Shown here: one piece after another, positions 21,511 through 27,999 of the stretch | Layout of the letters: each line of letters starts with the position of its first letter | Numbering within the stretch: position 1 is the stretch's first letter | From: Allocoprobacillus halotolerans | Lineage (GTDB): Bacteria > Bacillota_I > Bacilli_A > Erysipelotrichales > Coprobacillaceae | Length of the DNA stretch: 64,000 nucleotides | NCBI RefSeq assembly: GCF_024399475.1 | Contig: NZ_CP101620.1 | Location: 620,001-684,000 of the forward strand | Direction of reading: 5' to 3' | The notes under the pieces: generated by a model | Databases searched by the model: none | What the model saw: only the letters and a program-made list of their open reading frames with translations | Told to the model about the DNA's origin: nothing | Translations under genes and position numbers: made by a program

Positions 21511-22736
21511 TATTTAAAACACTCCTTTATGATTTCAATGATCTTATCTTGTTCCTCTACTGTCATCTTGTTATCAGATGGCAAGCATAATCCTCTATCA
21601 AAGATATCCATTCCTACATCTAGTGATGATCCTGCTATATATGCATTTGTTTTAGCTCTACCATTTCCATTCTTTGTAATGAATGGATTCATTCTATAGA
21701 TAGGTTGCATATGCATTGGTTTCCATATTGGTCTACCTTCTGCATTATATTTAGCTAATGTTTCTAAGATTTCCGTTGGACACGACTTTCCTGGTTCGCT
21801 TATATAAAGTGCTTCTGTTTCACTTCTTACTTGTTTACACATAGCTTCTTTATCAATGATCATACATGATAACCAGAAATTTGGTTCTGAGTTATCTTCA
21901 TCATATGGATTCATTTGTATTGGTAAATCTTTAAGCCCATCTTTGTATCTTTCATAGATAGCTTTCTTTTGTGCGATATGTTCTTCTAAATATGGTAATT
22001 GTCCTCTAATAACTCCAGCAATCACATTAGACATCCTATAGTTATATCCTAATTCTTCATGTTGATACCATGGTGCATTTTCTCTTGATTGTGTTGACCA
22101 TTTTCTGACCTTTTTCGCTGCTTCTTCATCATCTGTTAAGAACATACCACCAGATGAACCAGTAATAATCTTATTTCCATTAAATGAAATGGCACTATAA
22201 TCTCCAAATGTTCCTGTTTGAATACCTTTATAAGTTGCCCCTAATGATTCTGCTGCATCTTCAATAAGAATAGCATTATGTTTATCACAAATAGCTTTAA
22301 TTTCATCAACCTTTGCTGGTGTTCCATAAAGATGAACAAGAACAACAACCTTCACTTCTGGGTATAATAAAAAAGCTTGTTCCAAAGCTTTCGGATCCAT
22401 ATTCCATGTATCATATTCAGTATCTACAAAAATAGGTACTCCACCTTCATAAACAACTGGATTCACTGTTGCATCAAATGTCATATCTGAACAAATAACC
22501 TTATCTCCTGGTTTCACTCCTGCTAGTTTTACTGAAAGATGAAGTGTTGAAGTTCCTGATGCAAGTGCAACTGCATATTTACACCCTACTTTTTCACAAA
22601 CTATTTTTTCAATTTCATCTATATTCTTACCTACTGTAGACATCCAATTTGTTTCATAAGCTTCTGTTATATATTTTAGTTCTTCACCATGCATTGTTGG
22701 TGATGATAACCAAACCTTATTTTCAAGCTTTTCCAT
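21510..22736 (-). CDS. PLP-dependent sugar aminotransferase (DegT/PglE-like)
   Basis: A 408-residue DegT/DnrJ/EryC1/StrS aminotransferase. PLP-binding lysine in [14 protein letters not shown], the preceding [10 protein letters not shown] and [13 protein letters not shown] motifs, and the substrate-binding segment [17 protein letters not shown] are all present. It would aminate the 4-keto group of a UDP-4-keto-6-deoxy sugar. Its stop overlaps the start of the PglC-like gene. The partner 4,6-dehydratase (PglF type) is not in the window. Confidence 0.9.
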   Translation of the reverse strand: MEKLENKVWLSSPTMHGEELKYITEAYETNWMSTVGKNIDEIEKIVCEKVGCKYAVALASGTSTLHLSVKLAGVKPGDKVICSDMTFDATVNPVVYEGGVPIFVDTEYDTWNMDPKALEQAFLLYPEVKVVVLVHLYGTPAKVDEIKAICDKHNAILIEDAAESLGATYKGIQTGTFGDYSAISFNGNKIITGSSGGMFLTDDEEAAKKVRKWSTQSRENAPWYQHEELGYNYRMSNVIAGVIRGQLPYLEEHIAQKKAIYERYKDGLKDLPIQMNPYDEDNSEPNFWLSCMIIDKEAMCKQVRSETEALYISEPGKSCPTEILETLAKYNAEGRPIWKPMHMQPIYRMNPFITKNGNGRAKTNAYIAGSSLDVGMDIFDRGLCLPSDNKMTVEEQDKIIEIIKECFK

Positions 22737-22761
22737 ATTTTGACTCTCCTATACTATAGTT

Positions 22762-23345
22762 TTAAATATCATAAGCATATTCTTTATCATTGTTTACAAT
22801 TCTACCCTCAGATATATAACTATGTGGTTTAATTGTAATTCCTGATGAAATCACACATCGACTTTCTATTAATGTGTTTTCTCAATATGCACTTTCTTTC
22901 TTATCACTGAGTTAGAATGTATAGTTGCATAATCACTGATATAAGCTTCTCTATTTATAGTTGTATTACTTGATATAATGCACCCTTTAGATACATGACA
23001 GTTTGTTTCTAAGACAGCACATGGGAAAATAACACTTCCTTCTCCTATGTAACAATACTTTGATACACTTGCATGAGGATCTATAAGTATAGGTAACTTA
23101 TAGCCTAATAGTCTTGCTTTATCATAAAGCTTCTTTCTGACTTCATTGTTTCCAATAGCAACAAATACACTATCATACTCATTGACAAGATGCTCTAAGT
23201 CTTCTATCTTACCCACAACAATATCACTTAACTCATATCTTTCATCATCATCTAAGAAAGATATCTTATCAAAGATGTTCATTCTCTCTGCAATACTCAT
23301 GCAATACTGTCCATGACCACCAGCCCCAATGATTAACAAATTCAC
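22762..23345 (-). CDS. PglD-like paralogue lacking the catalytic histidine, one frameshift
   Basis: The first gene after the leader stem-loop. It starts at GTG 23345 behind GGGGAGGAG, with [20 protein letters not shown] matching the PglD nucleotide-binding domain. The beta-helix contains IGEGSVIFPCAVLE. Where the second paralogue has SVDHDC this one reads TTINREAY, so the general-base His appears replaced by Arg. A shift at T4 (22877-22880) breaks the last 40 codons; one base restores NTLIESRCVISSGITIKPHS. Total length is about 194 residues. It may be inactive, regulatory or use a different acceptor. Confidence 0.78.
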
Positions 23346-23370
23346 TTCTACTCCTCCCCTTAATAAAAAA

Positions 23371-23430
23371 GAATATAGTTCCCCCTACCCCATAAAAACA
23401 TATGTTTTTATGCATAGAAAAACTATATTC
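23371..23430 (-). promoter_or_regulatory. 60-nt leader stem-loop between loaP2 and the polysaccharide genes
   Basis: The outer arms GAATATAGTT and AACTATATTC pair perfectly. The inner palindrome CATAAAAACAT/ATGTTTTTATG also pairs. Between them a U-rich strand faces a G-rich strand (GGGGTAGGGGG), allowing several G-U pairs, so the whole element can fold as one long hairpin in the minus-strand RNA. LoaP proteins are known to need an RNA hairpin in the 5' leader of their target. This element has the right place and strand, but I cannot confirm a match to the described dfn motif. Confidence 0.6.
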
Positions 23431-23467
23431 AAACACTTCCATAATGGCAGATAACCACACGCATTAT

Positions 23468-23965
23468 TTATTTGTTTTGTTTAAACATTAATCCTGCTTT
23501 TATGTTTCTATTCAAGAATTGAATAGATAACAAGGCATACATATCTCTTTTATCTGTATCAATGATATAATCTTGAAATGGCATTAATGGACCTTTTGTC
23601 ACAATCGTTTTACCATTGTCTTTATATCCTTCACTCATTTTAAGTATTCCTTGTTTATTAAGTAATTGATACATAAACTCTATTTCAGTATCAGTTAATG
23701 CTGATACGTCTTTTTTCTTTAATTCTTTAATGATTCCATCTTTTTCTTCATTTAAATGATTTAATAGAATATCAAATTCCTCTTGATTCATTTGTGTTTC
23801 TACAAACAGATAACCAGGAAACATCACTTTCAATACAATTTCATCTTTTTTACGTATATATGTTTCCATTCTAGGTATAAATGCACGAACATTATTTTTT
23901 CTATTGAACATTGAACAGACTTTTTCTGTTTTCAATGTCTGACAAAATAAAACATAATAATTCAT
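23468..23965 (-). CDS. LoaP-like NusG paralogue 2
   Basis: A 165-residue NusG-family protein. The NGN domain starts MNYYVLFCQTLKTEKVCSMF and has the characteristic VKVMFPGYLFVETQM-type strand (here LKVMFPGYLFVET). The C-terminal KOW-like domain includes TKGPLMPFQDYIIDTD. LoaP proteins are specialised processive antitermination factors for long biosynthetic operons. The start at ATG 23965 overlaps the stop of the 71-aa gene by four bases (ATGA). It is the last gene before the leader hairpin and polysaccharide genes, so it probably acts on that operon. Confidence 0.85.
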   Translation of the reverse strand: MNYYVLFCQTLKTEKVCSMFNRKNNVRAFIPRMETYIRKKDEIVLKVMFPGYLFVETQMNQEEFDILLNHLNEEKDGIIKELKKKDVSALTDTEIEFMYQLLNKQGILKMSEGYKDNGKTIVTKGPLMPFQDYIIDTDKRDMYALLSIQFLNRNIKAGLMFKQNK

Positions 23966-24177
23966 GAATGATCTCTTTTCATAGACCAATGTTTTAAACA
24001 TTGAAATATGTCTTCATATGTTAAACATATATGTCCATTATCCATAAGCCATATATCATTTTCATGAGCTATTTCTTCTAATTGTTGAATAGCTAAATCT
24101 AACATATTTTCTATATGTTCTTGATTTTGTTTCATGAGTTCTTTTTTATCTTGCTTCATTGGTTCATGCATATCCAT
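23962..24177 (-). CDS. 71-aa protein between the two LoaP-like genes
   Basis: A small acidic and basic-mixed helical protein (MDMHEPMKQDKKELMKQNQE, then LAIQQLEEIAHENDIWLMDN). I do not recognise a family. It is coupled on both sides: its ATG overlaps the loaP1 stop (TAATG) and its stop overlaps the loaP2 start (ATGA). That tight coupling argues for co-production with the antiterminators. By analogy with Bacteroides UpxY-UpxZ pairs it could modulate LoaP, but there is no visible sequence similarity to UpxZ, which is also much longer. Confidence 0.65.
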   Translation of the reverse strand: MDMHEPMKQDKKELMKQNQEHIENMLDLAIQQLEEIAHENDIWLMDNGHICLTYEDIFQCLKHWSMKRDHS

Positions 24178-24692
24178 TAATAAACACTTCCTTTGCTGTT
24201 GATGACTTCTAAAGGCAATAACATATTCATACCTAATAAAGCATAATCAACTTTGGCAATACGTTTATGTCGGTTAATCTTCTTAATCTTTGACTCAAAC
24301 CCACAAAGAGGACCTTCCATAATCATTAAATCATCACCGTTATATTGACCTATGGAATGAGTAATAACTCCTTGATTATGAAAAAGCCAAGACATTATTT
24401 CTCCATCACTTTCACTTAAAGAAATAAACCTATCTTGTTCCAATAACTCTCCTAATCTTCCAACAGATTCAAATAACTTCATATACTTTGATTTGAATTC
24501 TTCCTCATTTAATAAACTTCTTATAAAGATATACCCAGGATACATATCCATTAATTGATAATCAGAAAACCCACTACATTTAAACCATTTTTCTACTTTA
24601 GGTATAAATGCATCAAGATCATCCTGTTTATTCAGTACTTCTAATAACTGCTTGTTATTTTGATGCTTTGAATAAAAAACATACCAATTCAT
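24177..24692 (-). CDS. LoaP-like NusG paralogue 1
   Basis: A 171-residue NusG-family protein. The NGN domain begins MNWYVFYSKHQNNKQLLEVL and has LMDMYPGYIFIRSLL. The KOW domain contains MIMEGPLCGFESKIKKINRH and RIAKVDYALLGMNMLLPLEV, close to the LoaP pattern. GGAGG lies 7 bases before ATG 24692, just outside the left recombination site, so the first gene transcribed after inversion would be this one. The order loaP1, 71-aa gene, loaP2 suggests a regulatory cassette rather than two independent genes. Confidence 0.88.
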   Translation of the reverse strand: MNWYVFYSKHQNNKQLLEVLNKQDDLDAFIPKVEKWFKCSGFSDYQLMDMYPGYIFIRSLLNEEEFKSKYMKLFESVGRLGELLEQDRFISLSESDGEIMSWLFHNQGVITHSIGQYNGDDLMIMEGPLCGFESKIKKINRHKRIAKVDYALLGMNMLLPLEVINSKGSVY

Positions 24693-24702
24693 ATTAACCT
24701 CC

Positions 24703-24735
24703 AAAAAAGTTCGTAGATTATCTTATTCTACGAAC
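24703..24735 (-). terminator. Left recombination site doubling as intrinsic terminator
   Basis: GTTCGTAGA (24709-24717) and TCTACGAAC (24727-24735) are perfect 9-bp inverted arms around the 9-bp spacer TTATCTTAT, the layout of a tyrosine-recombinase core site. On the minus strand the second arm is followed by TTTTTT (24703-24708), so the same DNA encodes an intrinsic terminator at the end of the recombinase gene. The recombinase stop codon (24723-24725) lies in the spacer. Confidence 0.85.
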
Positions 24736-25655
24736 TCTTTAGGTGTTTGTATTTTACTGATTTCTTTTTGTTTTTGTTCTAATGATGTATGTACATAAAA
24801 ATTTAAAGTAATAGAAACATTAGAATGTCCTAGTATTTCACTTAGTGTTTTGATTTCTACATTTTGCCTTACACATTCAGTAGCATAACTATGACGTAGA
24901 TCATGAAATGTGCAATAAAGATCATAGTCATGACAAAATTTACAGAAGTTTTTCTCTAGTCTTCTTGGTTCATATATTTTATGACTATTAGATAGGAGGT
25001 AATCTTCTTCATTATATATAAATATATATGTTTTAATATATTGAAATACAAATGATGGTATAGGTACTTCTCTATAACTTGTATGTGATTTGGGTGGGAG
25101 TATAATGACTTCTGTTTTTCTTTGATGTTCTTGAAAAGACTTTAATCTTGTTGCAGTGCCTTCTATATGAACAAGTTGATTTGTAAAATCAAGATGTTTC
25201 CATTTTAAAGCACATATTTCTCCTAGTCTGAGTCCACCATATAATGCCAATAATAAAGCAATAGAGAGTGGATTTGTATGTGTTTTCACATAGTCTATTA
25301 ATTTGTTTCTATCTTCATAAGAGAGTATGTTTTTTATTTTTGGTAGTGTTGTGATTTTGATTTGCTTAAAATTGATAGTTTGTAGATTATAATTCTCTAT
25401 TCCGTATTGATAAATAGAAGAAAGAATACATTTCATTGAATTTAATGTACTACTTGAAAGTTCTTCATTCTTTTTTCTTTCAAAGAATGTATAAATGCAT
25501 TTGTTTGTTATGTTGTTATTATTATATGACTGAAAATAGGGAAGGATATGATTGTTAATAATATTTTCATATTTTACAAATGTAGAATGCTTAATATAAA
25601 GTTTTCTTAGTGATAACCATTCTAAAGCAATATCATTGAATTTTGTTTCTTTCAT
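24723..25655 (-). CDS. Tyrosine site-specific recombinase (DNA invertase)
   Basis: A phage-integrase-family protein of about 310 residues. The N-terminal SAM-like core-binding domain begins ETKFNDIALEWLSLRKLYIK. The catalytic domain carries Arg in GGLRLGEICALKW, Lys near PPKSHTSYREV, the HxxR motif in HDLRHSYATE, His in LGHSNVSITL and the nucleophile Tyr in NFYVHTS. ATG 25655 is chosen because AGAGG precedes it and the predicted transcript starts just upstream; the frame is open to 25691. The last residues (EFVE) are encoded by the left recombination site. There is no integrated element nearby, so inversion rather than integration is the likely job. Confidence 0.9.
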   Translation of the reverse strand: MKETKFNDIALEWLSLRKLYIKHSTFVKYENIINNHILPYFQSYNNNNITNKCIYTFFERKKNEELSSSTLNSMKCILSSIYQYGIENYNLQTINFKQIKITTLPKIKNILSYEDRNKLIDYVKTHTNPLSIALLLALYGGLRLGEICALKWKHLDFTNQLVHIEGTATRLKSFQEHQRKTEVIILPPKSHTSYREVPIPSFVFQYIKTYIFIYNEEDYLLSNSHKIYEPRRLEKNFCKFCHDYDLYCTFHDLRHSYATECVRQNVEIKTLSEILGHSNVSITLNFYVHTSLEQKQKEISKIQTPKEFVE

Positions 25656-25680
25656 AATGTTAACCTCTTTTTCTATAATG

Positions 25681-25710
25681 TTTATAAACATTATTATAAG
25701 ATGATAACAA
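25681..25710 (-). promoter_or_regulatory. Promoter of the recombinase gene
   Basis: On the minus strand TTGTTA (25705-25710) and TATAAA (25681-25686) are separated by 18 bp. Transcription would start about 20 bases before the recombinase ribosome site. It lies inside the invertible segment and so always stays linked to the recombinase. Confidence 0.55.
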
Positions 25711-25755
25711 TTAAAAAAGATATCTGAGGAGTTAGATACTTTTTTTAATTAGAAG

Positions 25756-25784
25756 TTGATATTTTTTTCATATTATGTTATAAA
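25756..25784 (+). promoter_or_regulatory. Switch promoter, currently pointing right
   Basis: TTGATA (25756-25761), a 17-bp spacer, and TATAAA (25779-25784) form the best sigma-A-type promoter in the region. The predicted start is near 25791, inside the right recombination site. As assembled it reads out of the segment into the terminator at 25829. After inversion it would read left into loaP1. Confidence 0.75.
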
Positions 25785-25787
25785 TGA

Positions 25788-25818
25788 ATTCGAGGATTAA
25801 GATAATCTACGAACTTTT
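25788..25818. repeat. Right recombination site
   Basis: Outer arm TCTACGAAC (25806-25814) and spacer TTAAGATAA match the inverted left site. The inner arm ATTCGAGGA matches the left arm GTTCGTAGA at 6 of 9 positions. The imperfect arm gives a mismatched, weaker stem than the left site. Confidence 0.8.
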
Positions 25819-25828
25819 ATACAACCAG

Positions 25829-25854
25829 AATCAGCCATATGTGCTGATTTTTTT
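25829..25854 (+). terminator. Intrinsic terminator outside the right recombination site
   Basis: AATCAGC (25829-25835), loop CATATGT, GCTGATT (25843-25849) and a run of seven T. It would stop the switch promoter in the present orientation and back up recombinase termination in the other. Confidence 0.88.
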
Positions 25855-26041
25855 CGTTTATCCAATTATTAAATTTTATATTCTTTTCTAAATTTTGTTT
25901 CTTACATGTTAAGTACAACAAAAAGATTGCTTATTGAAAATAGATTAACAAAAAAAACATAGCTATTTTATGATATAACTATGCCTTTATATTCAATATT
26001 TCTCTCTTAAAAATATATAAAATTTTAATTAAACCAATAGC

Positions 26042-26527
26042 ATGACTTTAAATCATTGTGTTTTATACGATATAAATAGTTTAGTAGAAATGTATGATGT
26101 CAATGAATTTCAAAAATATACATCTCATTATTTCAGTATTGGAAATGATAATAGTGATAGAGAATTGATTATGAAAACTCAAAAAGAGGCATTGAAGTGT
26201 GGCTTTTTAGATGCAAGATCCATTGGAACAAGTGAACCAGATGTGTGGTTTAATTTTACAACATGGATTGAAAAGGGTTGTCTAATAGAAGAAGAAAACA
26301 AAACCACTCCAAAAACAGGAAATATTGTAGTTATCAATATTCCTCAAAACAAAAAAGCATTTTTAATAGATATGAAAAAGGTTTTTTCATTGAATATTTC
26401 AACAAATATTCTCTTACAAAACATCAATTTATTACCATACATTATTGTTGAAAATATTCATATGAGTAAAGCTCAAAAACTGACCAATAAAACAAAATAT
26501 CCTGAATGTTATTATTTTTATAAATAA
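26042..26527 (+). CDS. Hypothetical protein, possibly SUKH-like
   Basis: A 161-residue protein with no family I can assign firmly. The middle segment YFSIGNDNSDRELIMKTQ followed by ARSIGTSEPDVWFNF loosely recalls SMI1/KNR4 (SUKH) immunity-type folds, but the similarity is weak. No clear ribosome site precedes ATG 26042 and a stop lies four codons upstream, so it may be a fragment. It lies just beyond the switch terminator and is not obviously controlled by the switch. Confidence 0.45.
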   Translation: MTLNHCVLYDINSLVEMYDVNEFQKYTSHYFSIGNDNSDRELIMKTQKEALKCGFLDARSIGTSEPDVWFNFTTWIEKGCLIEEENKTTPKTGNIVVINIPQNKKAFLIDMKKVFSLNISTNILLQNINLLPYIIVENIHMSKAQKLTNKTKYPECYYFYK

Positions 26528-26865
26528 TTCCATTTTCATAATTGAAACACATGACCAGATAACAAACAAAGAAATTCTGTAATATAAAAATAAATGGTTA
26601 GAAAACTTTTATGAAAAGCAATGAAACAAGAGCATCAGTTTAATAATCAATACTATAAGAAATAAGCATATTATTTACTTTAAGCAAATAATATGCTATA
26701 TTTATCTTGAAAAGAAAGTTTTTTAAACTTTTTTATAGAAATAAAAAGAAAAATGAAGAATTTTTGCGTATATATATAATAGAAGGGTATTTTAATCCTG
26801 TTTATCATTCCTTAAATATGGAAAGTTTTGAAACTATAAAAATCTTAGAGAAGGAGTGATTAACT
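26528..26865 (+). promoter_or_regulatory. Intergenic gap with a terminator-like hairpin and probable rpn promoter
   Basis: A 338-base gap without a gene. A 12-bp stem (26665-26676 with 26686-26697, AGCATATTATTT) could terminate the hypothetical gene. A TATAAT-like box near 26774-26781 precedes the Rpn gene, whose ribosome site GAAGGAG is just before ATG 26866. Confidence 0.45.
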
Positions 26866-27728
26866 ATGAATCAACAGTATTTGGAGATACTGGAAATACT
26901 TAGACCTATTGACAATGAGTTCATGAAAGTTCTATTCAAGAATCAAAATTGTGTTGAACTTCTTGTCAAAACAATCTTTGGTGATGATGTTTCCTTAATG
27001 AAGTTTGAAACTGAAGATGAACGTAAGAATCTTCAGGGCAGGTCCATAGGGATGGATATTGTCGTTACGCTTAGTGATGGTAGGATTATCGACATTGAAA
27101 TGGAAAGAAGCACAGAAAACGCTACGCCATTAAGAGCGAGGTATCATGCAAGCATATTAGATTGTAGTGAATCATTTGCAGGTGAAGAATGGAATCAGAT
27201 TGAAGAAATGTATGTTATCTTCATATGTGAAAAGGACGTATTTAATACGAAACAACTTGTTAATCCTATTGAAAGATATATGGTGAATGGTGATTTGTTT
27301 AATGATAAGTTACATATCATCTATTTAAATGCGAGTATACAGGATGAAAGTCCATTAGGGTTGTTGATGCATGACTTGATGTGCAGTGATCCAAGTCAAA
27401 TGTATTATGAAGTCTTGAGAACAAGAGTCAGTTATTTTAAAAAATCAGAAAGGGGAAGTTAAAAATGTGTAAAAAACTAAGAGAGCTTGTAGAAGAAGAA
27501 AGAAAAGAAGCAAAACAAGAAGGTGTAAAGATTGGGGAAGAACGTGGAGAGAAACGTGGTATATTAAAAGGTAAAATTGAAACTCTTATGAAAATCTTAA
27601 TTAAGAGATTTGCGAATGAAAATCTTGAATGGGTCAAAGAATGCAATGAAGAGCAGATAGAAAAGATTGAAAAGAATATTTTTAAAGAAATTAGTTATAA
27701 AGATTTTTACCAATTAGTCCATTCATAA
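26866..27728 (+). CDS. Rpn-family PD-(D/E)XK nuclease/transposase, one frameshift
   Basis: Recombination-promoting nuclease (PDDEXK_2) family. The N-terminus FMKVLFKNQNCVELLVKTIF is typical. The nuclease core has the Asp in IGMDIVVTLSDGR and the ExE-type motif in IIDIEMERS, then RARYHASILDCS. At A6 (27439-27444) the frame shifts; with one base added it continues YFKKIRKGKLKMCKKLRELV into a charged, repeat-like C-terminal helix rich in Glu, Lys and Gly. Restored length is about 287 residues, normal for the family. Such genes are common in Bacillota genomes and need no IS ends. Confidence 0.85.
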
Positions 27729-27730
27729 TC

Positions 27731-27756
27731 ATCAGAGATACTTTTGTATCTCTGAT
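27731..27756 (+). terminator. Stem-loop downstream of the Rpn gene
   Basis: A perfect 11-bp stem, ATCAGAGATAC with GTATCTCTGAT, and a TTTT loop, starting a few bases after the stop codon. The following T-run is weak. Confidence 0.65.
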
Positions 27757-27971
27757 TTATTGAATTGTTATCATATAAAAAAACAATATATATGTAGAGC
27801 TAATTATTACCAATTATATTATTCTTTATTTCAAATAAATCATTTATTTTTAACATACAACCACAATCTTTTTATGATATTTTTATAACATGAAAGGATT
27901 GTTTTTATTATGTTTAAAAATATAAATCATAAATTTTAATAAAATGAGTGCTACTCGATATATTTCATATA

Positions 27972-27999
27972 TAAAAACAGCCACTATTATAGCGACTGT
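27972..27999 (-). terminator. Intrinsic terminator of mfd
   Basis: On the minus strand ACAGTCGCTAT and ATAGTGGCTGT pair with two G-U wobbles, followed by TTTTTATAT. The mfd stop codon lies within the stem. Confidence 0.75.

Larger units (their letters stand above)
24705..25818. other. Predicted invertible segment (phase-variable switch)
   Basis: Positions 24705-24725 and 25798-25818 are perfect 21-bp inverted repeats; the core read rightward at the right end is AAGATAATCTACGAACTTTT. They bracket a tyrosine recombinase gene and two divergent promoters. The layout matches self-encoded promoter-inversion switches. Flipping the roughly 1.08-kb segment would aim the strong promoter at loaP1. The orientation read here directs that promoter into a terminator, so the downstream operon is predicted OFF. 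Confidence 0.82.

Noticed and set aside
23269-23460. 63-residue minus-strand frame over the leader hairpin
   Set aside because: It overlaps the GTG-started PglD-like gene and the stem-loop, has no ribosome site and shows no family similarity; only a chance frame.
24723-25655. Recombinase as the integrase of a prophage or conjugative element
   Set aside because: No excisionase, relaxase, replication or phage genes are nearby. The repeats are inverted, not direct, and closely bracket the gene, which fits inversion.
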